Notes: generated from the letters alone by a model not told the origin. DNA of 21,486 nt from CABMGU01 sp035292785 (GCA_035292785.1 DATDPK010000068.1:1-21486); one strand, 5' to 3'; shown: positions 7,788-14,657, counted from the first letter of the stretch. Numbers and translations: made by a program.

Positions 7788-8402
7788 TTAATTGTCGCTT
7801 GGTTTTATTCTTCGCTTAAAATTCTCAGATACAATAATAGCGGCGTCGGTTTCACGCTCTCTATCCCACGCTTTCCCTGCTTCAGGCTCAAAAGCATCAG
7901 CACATTCTTTTAATGCATTGAAAAGAATATCAGTGGCTGTTCTATAATCACATCCAACAGCAACGTGATGTTCATCAGACAACAAAGGCGAATCCCTCTC
8001 TACTTTCACTAAAACCCCATTGAGCAAAACAAATCTTGCTTCATGTGGACTTTCATCCATAATATCCTGATCCCCAAACTTCAATTTGTATGCACCAGAC
8101 AAGCATCTCACAATAGCTTCCCTTGGTATGTGATACCAATTTTTACCTATGCACGTATCTTCAAGTGAAGGATTTCCTTCGACGCGGCTGAATTCGCCAG
8201 CTTTAATATCTTCGGCTAAAACAGTTTCCAAAGTTAACCACAAGGGGTGCATGTGCCAAAGAAGATACTTAGCAGTTAAACTTAGCTTGGTTTTGCCATT
8301 TTTACGCTTAATTTCTCTCTCTAAAAGATAATCCCGTTTACCCCTTTCTTCTCTTTCCAGTTCTACTGCTTTCTGAACAAAATAATCATAGACTTCAGCC
8401 AT
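7788..8402 (-). CDS. Unrecognised 204-residue protein co-oriented with ABCE1
   Basis: I do not recognise this protein. From ATG 8402 it begins MAEVYDYFVQKAVELEREER and is soluble. It has a charged helical N-terminus, a middle part with WHMHPLWLTLETVLAEDIKAG and WYHIPREAIVRCL, then VLLNGVLVKVERDSPL, SDEHHVAVGCDYRTATDILF, and a basic C-terminus ending RRIKPSDN. No membrane segment, signal peptide or cysteine-ligand cluster is seen. ATG 8402 is preferred over an in-frame upstream start at 8486, because it overlaps the ABCE1 stop by only 8 bases (ATGGCTGA), a common coupling arrangement; the 8486 start would overlap by 92. Third codon positions are mixed. It is convergent with the metallophosphoesterase gene. 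It may be a lineage-specific gene. Confidence 0.7.
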   Translation of the reverse strand: MAEVYDYFVQKAVELEREERGKRDYLLEREIKRKNGKTKLSLTAKYLLWHMHPLWLTLETVLAEDIKAGEFSRVEGNPSLEDTCIGKNWYHIPREAIVRCLSGAYKLKFGDQDIMDESPHEARFVLLNGVLVKVERDSPLLSDEHHVAVGCDYRTATDILFNALKECADAFEPEAGKAWDRERETDAAIIVSENFKRRIKPSDN

Positions 8403-10152
8403 AATACAACTTACCAGCTTCTCTCTGCTCACGGTCAAGCCTGCTGTTAGGCTTGTTAATTCTCGGACGATTGCTCTCAATATCACGGCGCATTGTAACC
8501 TTCAAATCAGTCAAAAACTTGTTCATACCATCCTCCATAGAAAAAGGACCTTCAACCTCACCGCTCTTAGCAGGCTGGCCATCAAAAACAACAAGCTTGT
8601 CAGACAAATAATCAATAAACAACAAATCGTGGTCAACAATCAAAACGCTAACACCACGCTGCTCGGCAACATCTCTTATAACTTTGCCAAAAGCCAAACG
8701 CTGTTCAATGTCAAGATAAGCGCTCGGCTCGTCAAGCAAATACAAATCAGCAGGCTGAGACAAACAATGCGCAATGGCAACACGCTGCAATTCACCGCCA
8801 GACAAAGTATTCAAAGGCTTAGTCAGCAAAGGCTTGATTTCCAAAGGACGAATAAGCTGAATCTCATACTTAGAAACCGCATCCTTCAAAACATTCAGGA
8901 CAATCTCATCACTCCTGCCCTCCAAATACTGAGGCTTGTAAGCAACCTTAATCTTCGCGTCTGTTTCACCCTTATCAGGCTTTAACAAGCCAGCCAAAAT
9001 CTTCACAAAAGTAGTCTTACCAATACCATTCTCACCCAAAATACCAATAATCTGATTACGACCAATAACGCCCTCATTAGACTTCAAATGAAAAGAACCA
9101 AGCTGCTTCTCAAAAGCAGACCAAGAAGTCAAAGCAACCTTGCTAATCGGCTTAGGAGGGGGCCTTGACAGGAATTTAATTTCGTGGTCACGGAAACGCA
9201 TATTTTCGTCCTTAATGAAACCTTCCAAGTAAACATTCATACCAGTCCTTGTCGGCTTAGGCAAACTGACAATACCATAAGAACCCTCCTTACCATACAT
9301 AATCTGCAACAAATCAGTCATATAGTCAAGAATAATCAAATCGTGCTCAACAACAAGAACAGCAGTCTTTTCGTCTGCCAAAGACTTAATGAATTTGGAA
9401 ACACGAATTCTCTGCTTAATATCAAGATAAGAAGAGGGCTCGTCAAAAATGTACAAGTTAGCCTTTCTCAAAACAGTGGCAGCAATTGCAACCCTTTGCA
9501 GTTCACCGCCAGACACTTGAGTTATGTCGCGGTCAAGAACATCCCTCAACTGCAACGCATCAACAACCTCGTTAAACTTACCTTTTTCATCAACTTTCTT
9601 CAACAATTCACTAACACTTCCCTTCATTGTCTCAGAAATAAGCTCAACGTGCTGAGGCTTGTAAGCAACTTTTATTTTTCCCTCCTTGACAGCCTGAAAA
9701 TAAACCTGAGCCTCGTGGCCCTTGAAGAATTTCACCAAATCATTCCAACTAGCTTCATTTTCAGCGCCCAAGTTCGGTTTTAGAAGGCCGGCAAGAATCT
9801 TGATAGCAGTAGATTTTCCAATACCGTTCCTACCAACAATGCCTACGACCTTTCCAAACAAAGGCGTGGGCAAAGAATACAAGTGAAAACCATTTCTTCC
9901 ATAACGATGAATAGGCTTGTCCAACTGCTCAGGAAGATTAATGATGTCAATAGCTTCAAACGGACAACGATTAGGACAAATACCGCAGCCAGTGCACAAA
10001 TGCTCATCAATTACCGGCTTCTTATCACCAGTCGGAGCTGGAACTATACAATCCTGCCCTTCCATATTAACAGGACAAACCCTTGCACACAAATAACCGC
10101 CACAACCCTGCGGGTTGCAACGGTCCTTACGAACGATTGCAATTCTTGGCAT
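8395..10152 (-). CDS. ABCE1/Rli1 ribosome-recycling ATPase with Fe-S domain
   Basis: A 585-residue cytosolic ATPase that, with the release machinery, splits ribosomes into subunits after termination. The N-terminal domain has two ferredoxin-like clusters: C12, C17, C22, C26 and C53, C56, C59, C63. Nucleotide-binding domain 1 has Walker A GRNGIGKST (107-115), signature VSGGELQR (213-220) and Walker B LYIFDEPS (233-240). Domain 2 has GENGIGKTT (373-381), LSGGELQR (450-457) and LYLLDEPSAYLD (470-481). The hinge and C-terminal tail are present, so the gene is full length and intact. A TTTTTAAA box about 26 bases before ATG 10152 predicts a leaderless message. The downstream orphan gene overlaps its stop. 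Confidence 0.98.
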   Translation of the reverse strand: MPRIAIVRKDRCNPQGCGGYLCARVCPVNMEGQDCIVPAPTGDKKPVIDEHLCTGCGICPNRCPFEAIDIINLPEQLDKPIHRYGRNGFHLYSLPTPLFGKVVGIVGRNGIGKSTAIKILAGLLKPNLGAENEASWNDLVKFFKGHEAQVYFQAVKEGKIKVAYKPQHVELISETMKGSVSELLKKVDEKGKFNEVVDALQLRDVLDRDITQVSGGELQRVAIAATVLRKANLYIFDEPSSYLDIKQRIRVSKFIKSLADEKTAVLVVEHDLIILDYMTDLLQIMYGKEGSYGIVSLPKPTRTGMNVYLEGFIKDENMRFRDHEIKFLSRPPPKPISKVALTSWSAFEKQLGSFHLKSNEGVIGRNQIIGILGENGIGKTTFVKILAGLLKPDKGETDAKIKVAYKPQYLEGRSDEIVLNVLKDAVSKYEIQLIRPLEIKPLLTKPLNTLSGGELQRVAIAHCLSQPADLYLLDEPSAYLDIEQRLAFGKVIRDVAEQRGVSVLIVDHDLLFIDYLSDKLVVFDGQPAKSGEVEGPFSMEDGMNKFLTDLKVTMRRDIESNRPRINKPNSRLDREQREAGKLYYG

Positions 10153-10174
10153 ACGTTAAACACGAGAAAGAGAG

Positions 10175-10182
10175 TTTTTAAA
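10175..10182 (-). promoter_or_regulatory. TATA box of the ABCE1 gene
   Basis: TTTTTAAA (TTTAAAAA on the minus strand) is centred about 26.5 bases upstream of ATG 10152, which predicts leaderless transcription. Confidence 0.55.
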
Positions 10183-10207
10183 GGTTTGCTGAAGCCTCAC
10201 ACTCTTT

Positions 10208-10229
10208 GTATATAGTAAACGTTATATAC
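10208..10229. promoter_or_regulatory. Inverted repeat with TATA-like arms before the phosphatase/phosphotransferase pair
   Basis: GTATATA (10208-10214) and TATATAC (10223-10229) form a 7-base inverted repeat around the spacer GTAAACGT. The right arm is about 25 bases before ATG 10251, so it can be the TATA box of the plus-strand gene. The left arm would then be a mirrored element facing ABCE1, which already has its own box. The dyad could be an operator that hides the TATA box when bound; that is inference. Confidence 0.45.
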
Positions 10230-10250
10230 TGTTTTAAGTTATGATGAAAA

Positions 10251-10877
10251 ATGGATCTCGGTTGGTATAGGTCTTTGGAATGGTATCAAAAAACCTCCAA
10301 AATAGAATTAGTATTATTCATTTGTTCTGGAAACACGTGCAGAAGTCCTTCGGCAGAATATTTCTTTAACAAAACAACCGGCTGGTGGGGAGCAAAGGCG
10401 TTTTCGAGAGGCACGCAAGTTGACGCAATTCTTGCCGCATTGCGCAGCAGAGGCATAAACATTCAATCTTTGATGATTGAAGACGAAGTGAAAAAAGTTA
10501 TTGGCGATAAGACTGCCACGTTCTTAAGCAAGCACGAGGCCACACAAGTGGCTTCCGGAGATCTTAAAGGAGCTGACTTAGTTCTCACTATGGAAACTTC
10601 AATTCGTGATCAACTTAGGAAAGATTATCCAAAATATGCTTACAAAATTTTCACTTTAAAGGGTTTTATAGACCAAACTGATGACGGTTCAGCAAATTTA
10701 AACATAGGAAATCCGTTCCTTCCGCCTGCTGTTAGAAAAAAAGAGGGAATTACGCCGGGCAAAGTCAAGTATTATGAGTACATTCAAAATTACATGAGAA
10801 TATTGGATTTGATAAAAGTATATGTAAGAAGACTAGTTGAAATATTATACTTAATTGCTGAAGAAAAAAAGAAGTGA
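10251..10877 (+). CDS. Low-molecular-weight protein-tyrosine-phosphatase/arsenate-reductase-like protein
   Basis: A 208-residue protein, longer than the usual 140-160. After an 18-residue leader comes VLFICSGNTCRSPSAEY (21-37), a perfect C-x5-R-S phosphate-binding loop with nucleophile Cys25 and Arg31. Further family-like features are the FSRGTQ strand (51-56), LSKHEATQV (92-100), and the strand ADLVLTMETSIRDQL (108-122). In LMW phosphatases a DP pair near the C-terminus supplies the general acid; here the matching segment reads NIGNPF (151-156), so Asp is replaced by Asn154. Extra residues 160-208 form a charged helix. It is followed after one base by the phosphotransferase gene, so the two form an operon. 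Codon endings are mixed, unlike other plus-strand genes. Fold confident; activity and target unknown. Confidence 0.83.
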   Translation: MDLGWYRSLEWYQKTSKIELVLFICSGNTCRSPSAEYFFNKTTGWWGAKAFSRGTQVDAILAALRSRGINIQSLMIEDEVKKVIGDKTATFLSKHEATQVASGDLKGADLVLTMETSIRDQLRKDYPKYAYKIFTLKGFIDQTDDGSANLNIGNPFLPPAVRKKEGITPGKVKYYEYIQNYMRILDLIKVYVRRLVEILYLIAEEKKK

Positions 10878-10878
10878 A

Positions 10879-13158
10879 ATGCGAAAGTACATATTAATGT
10901 GGGCTGAAGAGGATCATAATTATTACGACCTAGAGCCAATTTTACTAAATTACGGGCCCCGATCAAAAAAAACATATGGCTATGGGATAAATGATGGAAT
11001 CACCTTTGGCAAAGGATTTCATGCAGAGTTCTATTTACCTGAACAAGAATTGAAAAGAATGGGCAAATTAGGTTATTCTTTCTTAATGAATAAAGCGCAA
11101 TTCAAACGACTTCTGAAAGACATCAACTCAAACAAACAAGCAGTAGTCGAGAGAATAAAAGCGTTACTTACTCTCGATTTAAAGAAATTGAGCAATCACG
11201 AATTATTTGATATAAAAGATTTTTACGGCTTTAACTATGGGAAACTAATGCGTTGTTACATACTAACCCAACCGCACCAAGTTAAAAGATTAGAAAATGA
11301 ATTATTCCAGTTTTTAAAGAAAAGGAAAATTGAAGATGTGGCTGAAGCAGTCTCAACTCTCACAACACCAAAAACCAAATTTGTCTTCCTAAAAGCCGGA
11401 AATGAATTATTTAAATCGTTTGCAGAAACGATTGAGAAAGAAACGGCAAAAATTGACAAAACCTTGATTAATAAGAAACTGGTCAGGGAAGTCAAGGCAA
11501 GACAAACAGAAAAAAATAATCTTCTGAAAAAATTAAATCCGCCGGCCAAAATTAAGCACATAATTGAAGTATTGACTATTCTGGCCGAAGAGCGCCTTAA
11601 GATGCGATTTGTATGGATGCCTGCAATCTATTACAATGAACTTTTCTTGACTGAAATCAAGAGACGATTTAAAATTCCAAAAAGAATTCTTAGAATGTAC
11701 GATTCAACAGAATTAGATGATCTTATGCTAAAAGGTAAAAAGCTAACTTCAGAACAGCTCGGAAAAAGAAAGAACGGATTTCTAAAAATATTAAGAAATG
11801 GAGAGGTAGATACTTTTGAAGGAAAAAAAGCACAGGAAATACTTGACGAGATAACAAAACGCCCCGAAGACTTAAATGAGCTTGCAGGAATGGTTGCGTC
11901 AAAAGGCTTTGCTGTGGGGAAAGTTGTTAACCTTTCCTATAAAATGGCAAAAGAACACTCAAGAAAGATACAAAAAATGCAGCAGGGCGATATAATAGTA
12001 ACAGAAATGACGAGGCCAAACATTATCGCGGCCTGCGAAAAAGCAGGAGCAATAATAACTGACGAAGGCGGTGTTTTATGCCACGCAGCAATCGTTAGCA
12101 GAGAACTTATGGTTCCTTGTGTAATAGGCACGATATATGCGACCTCAATACTAAAAGACGGAGATTATGTTGAGGTGGATGCAGAAAAAGGTGTAATAAA
12201 GAAAATTTCAAAAAACGAATACTTACAAAATAAAACAAAGCCGATTAAAAGGAAAATATCGAAAATAATCATCTTGGAGCACAAGGAACACCGAATTAAG
12301 AAAGGCGATATTTTCTGGTTCAAAGACGTTGACAAAAAAGACCTTCACACAGTTGGAGGCAAAGGTGCGAACTTGGGAGAGCTTTACAAGTTTGCAAATG
12401 TTCCAAATGGATTCTGTGTTGCGGTGGCGTCATATAAAAGATTCCTCGATGCAAGCAGCATTAATGCGAAAATTGGCCGAATATTAAAAGGAATTAACAT
12501 TGCAAATCCGAAAAATCTGGAGTCTAAATCTAAGCAAATCCAGAAATTGATTTTGTCCAAGAAAATTCCGCTGGACATTCAGAAAAACATTTCAAAATAC
12601 TACAAAGAATTAGGCGCCAAGAAAGTAGCAGTAAGAAGCAGTGCAACAGCCGAAGACCTTCCAAGCGCATCTTTTGCAGGCCAGCAGGACACTTACCTCA
12701 ACATTACTGGTGAAAACGCTGTTGTTCACGCAGTTCAAAGATGCTGGGCTTCATTGTTCACATCAAGAGCCATTTATTACAGAGAAAAGCACGGAATCGA
12801 TCATAACAAGGTCTACATAGCAGTTGTGATACAGCAGATGATTCAACCAAAATACGCCGGCGTAATGTTCACAAAAGACCCTCTTGACAAGAAACACATA
12901 TTGATTGAAGTTGTCAAAGGACTTGGAGAAAAACTTGTATCTGGCGAAGTAACACCAAGCTCTTATTTGATTGATAAATCAAATTACTTAATAATAAGAA
13001 AAAAAGAATTATTTGAATTTAACCATAACAACCTTACAAAATTATCTGAAGTTGGACAGCATCTGGAAAAACATTTCAAGTTTCCACAAGATGTAGAATG
13101 GGCAATTGATGCCCAAGGCACACTCTTTATATTACAATCCAGAGCCATAACAACATAA
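10879..13158 (+). CDS. PEP-synthase-like phosphotransferase with His domain ahead of ATP-grasp domain
   Basis: A 759-residue protein from ATG 10879, one base after the upstream stop; an in-frame TTG at 10855 would add 8 residues. Residues 1 to about 335 form a helical, lysine-rich domain I cannot assign. Residues about 338-445 are the swivelling phosphohistidine domain, from GMVASKGFAVGKV through VTEMTRPNIIAACEKAGAI to GGVLCHAAIVSREL, with phospho-acceptor His402. Residues about 483-759 are the PPDK/PEP-synthase ATP-grasp domain: TVGGKGANLGEL, VRSSATAEDLPSASFAGQQD, YAGVMFTKDP and QDVEWAIDAQGTLFILQSRA. Known PEP synthase has ATP-grasp, then His, then the PEP-binding barrel. Here the order is reversed and the barrel is absent, so it is probably not a PEP synthase. 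By analogy with rifampin phosphotransferase it may move a phosphate from ATP via His to a substrate bound by the N-terminal domain. Confidence 0.85.
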   Translation: MRKYILMWAEEDHNYYDLEPILLNYGPRSKKTYGYGINDGITFGKGFHAEFYLPEQELKRMGKLGYSFLMNKAQFKRLLKDINSNKQAVVERIKALLTLDLKKLSNHELFDIKDFYGFNYGKLMRCYILTQPHQVKRLENELFQFLKKRKIEDVAEAVSTLTTPKTKFVFLKAGNELFKSFAETIEKETAKIDKTLINKKLVREVKARQTEKNNLLKKLNPPAKIKHIIEVLTILAEERLKMRFVWMPAIYYNELFLTEIKRRFKIPKRILRMYDSTELDDLMLKGKKLTSEQLGKRKNGFLKILRNGEVDTFEGKKAQEILDEITKRPEDLNELAGMVASKGFAVGKVVNLSYKMAKEHSRKIQKMQQGDIIVTEMTRPNIIAACEKAGAIITDEGGVLCHAAIVSRELMVPCVIGTIYATSILKDGDYVEVDAEKGVIKKISKNEYLQNKTKPIKRKISKIIILEHKEHRIKKGDIFWFKDVDKKDLHTVGGKGANLGELYKFANVPNGFCVAVASYKRFLDASSINAKIGRILKGINIANPKNLESKSKQIQKLILSKKIPLDIQKNISKYYKELGAKKVAVRSSATAEDLPSASFAGQQDTYLNITGENAVVHAVQRCWASLFTSRAIYYREKHGIDHNKVYIAVVIQQMIQPKYAGVMFTKDPLDKKHILIEVVKGLGEKLVSGEVTPSSYLIDKSNYLIIRKKELFEFNHNNLTKLSEVGQHLEKHFKFPQDVEWAIDAQGTLFILQSRAITT

Positions 13159-13160
13159 AA

Positions 13161-13232
13161 GCCTCCAACGGGAGTTGCACCCGCGACCTTCGGTTTACGA
13201 AACCGACGCTATAGCTACTAAGCTACGGAGGC
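13161..13232 (-). tRNA. tRNA-Thr (anticodon CGT) with unusual 18/55 residues
   Basis: On the minus strand, a 72-base cloverleaf. Acceptor GCCTCCG pairs with TGGAGGC (one G-T at the base). D stem GCT/AGC. Anticodon stem TCGGT/ACCGA encloses loop TTCGTAA, giving anticodon CGT, which reads ACG. T stem GCGGG/CCCGT encloses loop TGCAACT. CCA is not encoded. Position 55, normally T, is G (plus-strand 13178). The D loop reads AGTAGCTA, so position 18, normally G, is A (13216). All stems are intact. The tRNA starts one base after the stop codon of the zinc-ribbon gene and its 3' end is two bases from the stop codon of the convergent phosphotransferase gene. Confidence 0.92.
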
Positions 13233-13233
13233 G

Positions 13234-13389
13234 TTATAGATTTTTAAGTATTTCTTCTTTGCTCTGCAATTTCTTCTGACATTCCCTGCAGACAGGATGC
13301 AGTTTACCCTTAGCATCCTTGACATAGCTGCCAATAATCTTTTTCAAAAACGTTTCAGCCAGAGTTTTCTTGCAAATGTCGCATTTCAT
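13234..13389 (-). CDS. Small zinc-ribbon protein, 51 residues
   Basis: ATG at 13389, stop TAA at 13236-13234. The sequence starts MKCDICKKTLAETF and has a second knuckle VCREC, giving C3-x2-C6 and C34-x2-C37, a treble-clef or rubredoxin-like zinc-binding arrangement. The rest is basic and short (GSYVKDAKGKLHP between the knuckles, KEEILKNL at the end). Two CxxC pairs at sensible spacing, a TATATAAAG box about 27 bases upstream (13413-13421) and codons ending in G/T like other minus-strand genes support a real gene. The partner is unknown; small zinc ribbons in archaea often bind RNA, ribosomes or polymerases. One base separates its stop from the tRNA-Thr 5' end, so the two are probably co-transcribed. 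Confidence 0.8.
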   Translation of the reverse strand: MKCDICKKTLAETFLKKIIGSYVKDAKGKLHPVCRECQKKLQSKEEILKNL

Positions 13390-13412
13390 AATAACCACCC
13401 TCTAAAATGCCG

Positions 13413-13421
13413 TATATAAAG
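13413..13421 (-). promoter_or_regulatory. TATA box of the zinc-ribbon/tRNA-Thr unit
   Basis: TATATAAAG (CTTTATATA on the minus strand) is centred 27-28 bases before ATG 13389. A GAGGGTGG (13395-13402, minus) lies between, which could be a ribosome-binding site if transcription starts earlier. No comparable TATA element is placed for the tRNA alone. Confidence 0.55.
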
Positions 13422-13435
13422 GTTGCGTGCACAAC

Positions 13436-13444
13436 TTTTTTAAA
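13436..13444 (+). promoter_or_regulatory. TATA box of the tandem membrane-protein genes
   Basis: TTTTTTAAA is centred 27 bases before ATG 13467 and there is no ribosome-binding site, so the message is predicted to be leaderless. Confidence 0.55.
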
Positions 13445-13466
13445 CCCACTCTTATGAATCGACGGT

Positions 13467-14021
13467 ATGGATAAAAAAATGTGGATAGGGCTGTTCATAG
13501 CATTCATAATGGTATTCAGCATATTCGGATTCATAATAGACTTTGCAATCCAGCCAACAACCCAAAAGATGGAATACGGAGACTACACGTTCACACAAAC
13601 ACAGCAAGGATACAGAGCAAAAGTAAACGGAAATGAAATGCTCTTCCTCTTCTTCCCAGGAGACTTGGAATATTACACAATAACAGATGACACAAAACAA
13701 CTGCTAAAAGCACCTGTTTACACAGCAACCTATGACCCGAACAGCACAATAGCGCCAAACCTTGCAGAAGCACAATATTATCTGGAACAACAGCTGCAAG
13801 ACATAAAATACATTGAAAGAGCGCTGACAAACAGCACAACACTGCCACAAAAAACCTGCGCAGACGCAACAACAGCACAGCCAGTAATTGAACTACTGCA
13901 GGCAAACGTGACAACAATAATCACGGAAAACAACTGCATAAAAGTCAAAGCAATAGACCCATACGACCTTTACAGGCAGACAGAAAGAATAATCTATGAA
14001 ATACTTGGAATAATAAAATGA
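13467..14021 (+). CDS. Membrane-anchored extracellular protein A (tandem paralogue)
   Basis: 184 residues, family not recognised. An N-terminal helix (about 6-28, WIGLFIAFIMVFSIFGFII) after MDKK anchors it, and the rest is predicted outside. The outer part has a beta-rich stretch YGDYTFTQTQQGYRAKV (37-53), APVYTATYDP (82-91), a glutamine-rich helix AEAQYYLEQQLQDIKYIERA (100-119), and a C-terminal segment NNCIKVKAIDPYDLYRQTER (155-174). Cys131 and Cys157 could form a disulfide. Sequons NST (92, 122) and NVT (147) suggest glycosylation. It shares the anchor, a Y..(Y/F)TFT segment, a PVY.T..DP segment and NNC with the next gene, which overlaps it by 4 bases (ATGA). This is a diverged duplicate pair expressed as one unit. 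Confidence 0.82.
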   Translation: MDKKMWIGLFIAFIMVFSIFGFIIDFAIQPTTQKMEYGDYTFTQTQQGYRAKVNGNEMLFLFFPGDLEYYTITDDTKQLLKAPVYTATYDPNSTIAPNLAEAQYYLEQQLQDIKYIERALTNSTTLPQKTCADATTAQPVIELLQANVTTIITENNCIKVKAIDPYDLYRQTERIIYEILGIIK

Positions 14022-14626
14022 GCGAAGAACCAACACAAGAAGAAAAAACAAAATACACAACATACTTCATAGTCGGAACAATAATAGTGTTAATCGCATT
14101 CCTTGGCTACACATTCTTCGTATACAAGCCAGCACCAATAGAAACAGAAACAGTAGAATACAGCTATTTTACGTTCACATATGTCCAAGGACTCTGGCAG
14201 ACAAGCATACAATTAGACAAGCAAGTATACGACGCAGTATTCAGGTTCAACCCAAAACAAGTGGAAGACGTATACATAACAGGACAATTAGGCAATTTCA
14301 CCCAGCCAGTCTACATCACTTTCGACCCAGTTCAGGACAAAGAAGCATACAAATACTTGGCACTGGCAAGCTCAGAACTAAGCCTCCACCTAATCCGCGC
14401 ACTGGAAAAAGAAGTAATTTCAGCCTGCACTTCAAACGAAACAGCCGCCTGCCAAGACAGGCCAATAGTAACCTGTGAAAAAGGCAAAAACGTAATCTAC
14501 CTCAACCCGCTACCGCCAACACAAATAAACCTGAACAACACCTGCATAACACTCCAAGGACACGAAATGGAACTTCTAAAAAGCGTGGACAGATTATTGT
14601 ACCAATGGTACAAAATAATGCGATAA
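14018..14626 (+). CDS. Membrane-anchored extracellular protein B (tandem paralogue)
   Basis: 202 residues, family not recognised. A hydrophilic 12-residue N-terminus precedes one membrane helix (about 13-35, YTTYFIVGTIIVLIAFLGYTF). The outer domain repeats the plan of the preceding protein: YSYFTFTYVQGLWQTSI (48-64), QPVYITFDP (96-104), a helix SSELSLHLIRALEKE (118-132), then a cysteine-containing region (C137, C145, C153, C176) and NNTCITLQ followed by LLKSVDRLLYQWYKI. It has two more cysteines than its partner. Sequons NFT (93), NET (140) and NNT (173) are present. Translation is coupled through the ATGA overlap. A heterodimer of the two is plausible but inferred. Confidence 0.82.
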   Translation: MSEEPTQEEKTKYTTYFIVGTIIVLIAFLGYTFFVYKPAPIETETVEYSYFTFTYVQGLWQTSIQLDKQVYDAVFRFNPKQVEDVYITGQLGNFTQPVYITFDPVQDKEAYKYLALASSELSLHLIRALEKEVISACTSNETAACQDRPIVTCEKGKNVIYLNPLPPTQINLNNTCITLQGHEMELLKSVDRLLYQWYKIMR

Positions 14627-14628
14627 AA

Positions 14629-14636
14629 TTATATAC
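14629..14636 (+). promoter_or_regulatory. TATA box of the DHH-like gene
   Basis: TTATATAC is centred 25-26 bases before ATG 14658 and just after the previous stop codon. It predicts a leaderless message separate from the upstream pair. Confidence 0.5.
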
Positions 14637-14657
14637 GATAAGAGCATAAAAAACGCA

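Noticed and set aside
8403..8486. Upstream start of the orphan gene next to ABCE1
   Set aside because: It would overlap ABCE1 by 92 bases; ATG 8402 gives a normal 8-base coupling overlap.
9184..9783. Plus-strand open frame of 199 codons inside the ABCE1 gene
   Set aside because: It is antisense to a highly conserved ABC ATPase, with low-complexity Asn/Leu/Gln composition and no promoter.
10855..10878. TTG start adding 8 residues to the phosphotransferase
   Set aside because: ATG 10879 lies just after the upstream stop codon and is the better start; the extra residues (MLKKKRSE) lie inside the preceding gene.
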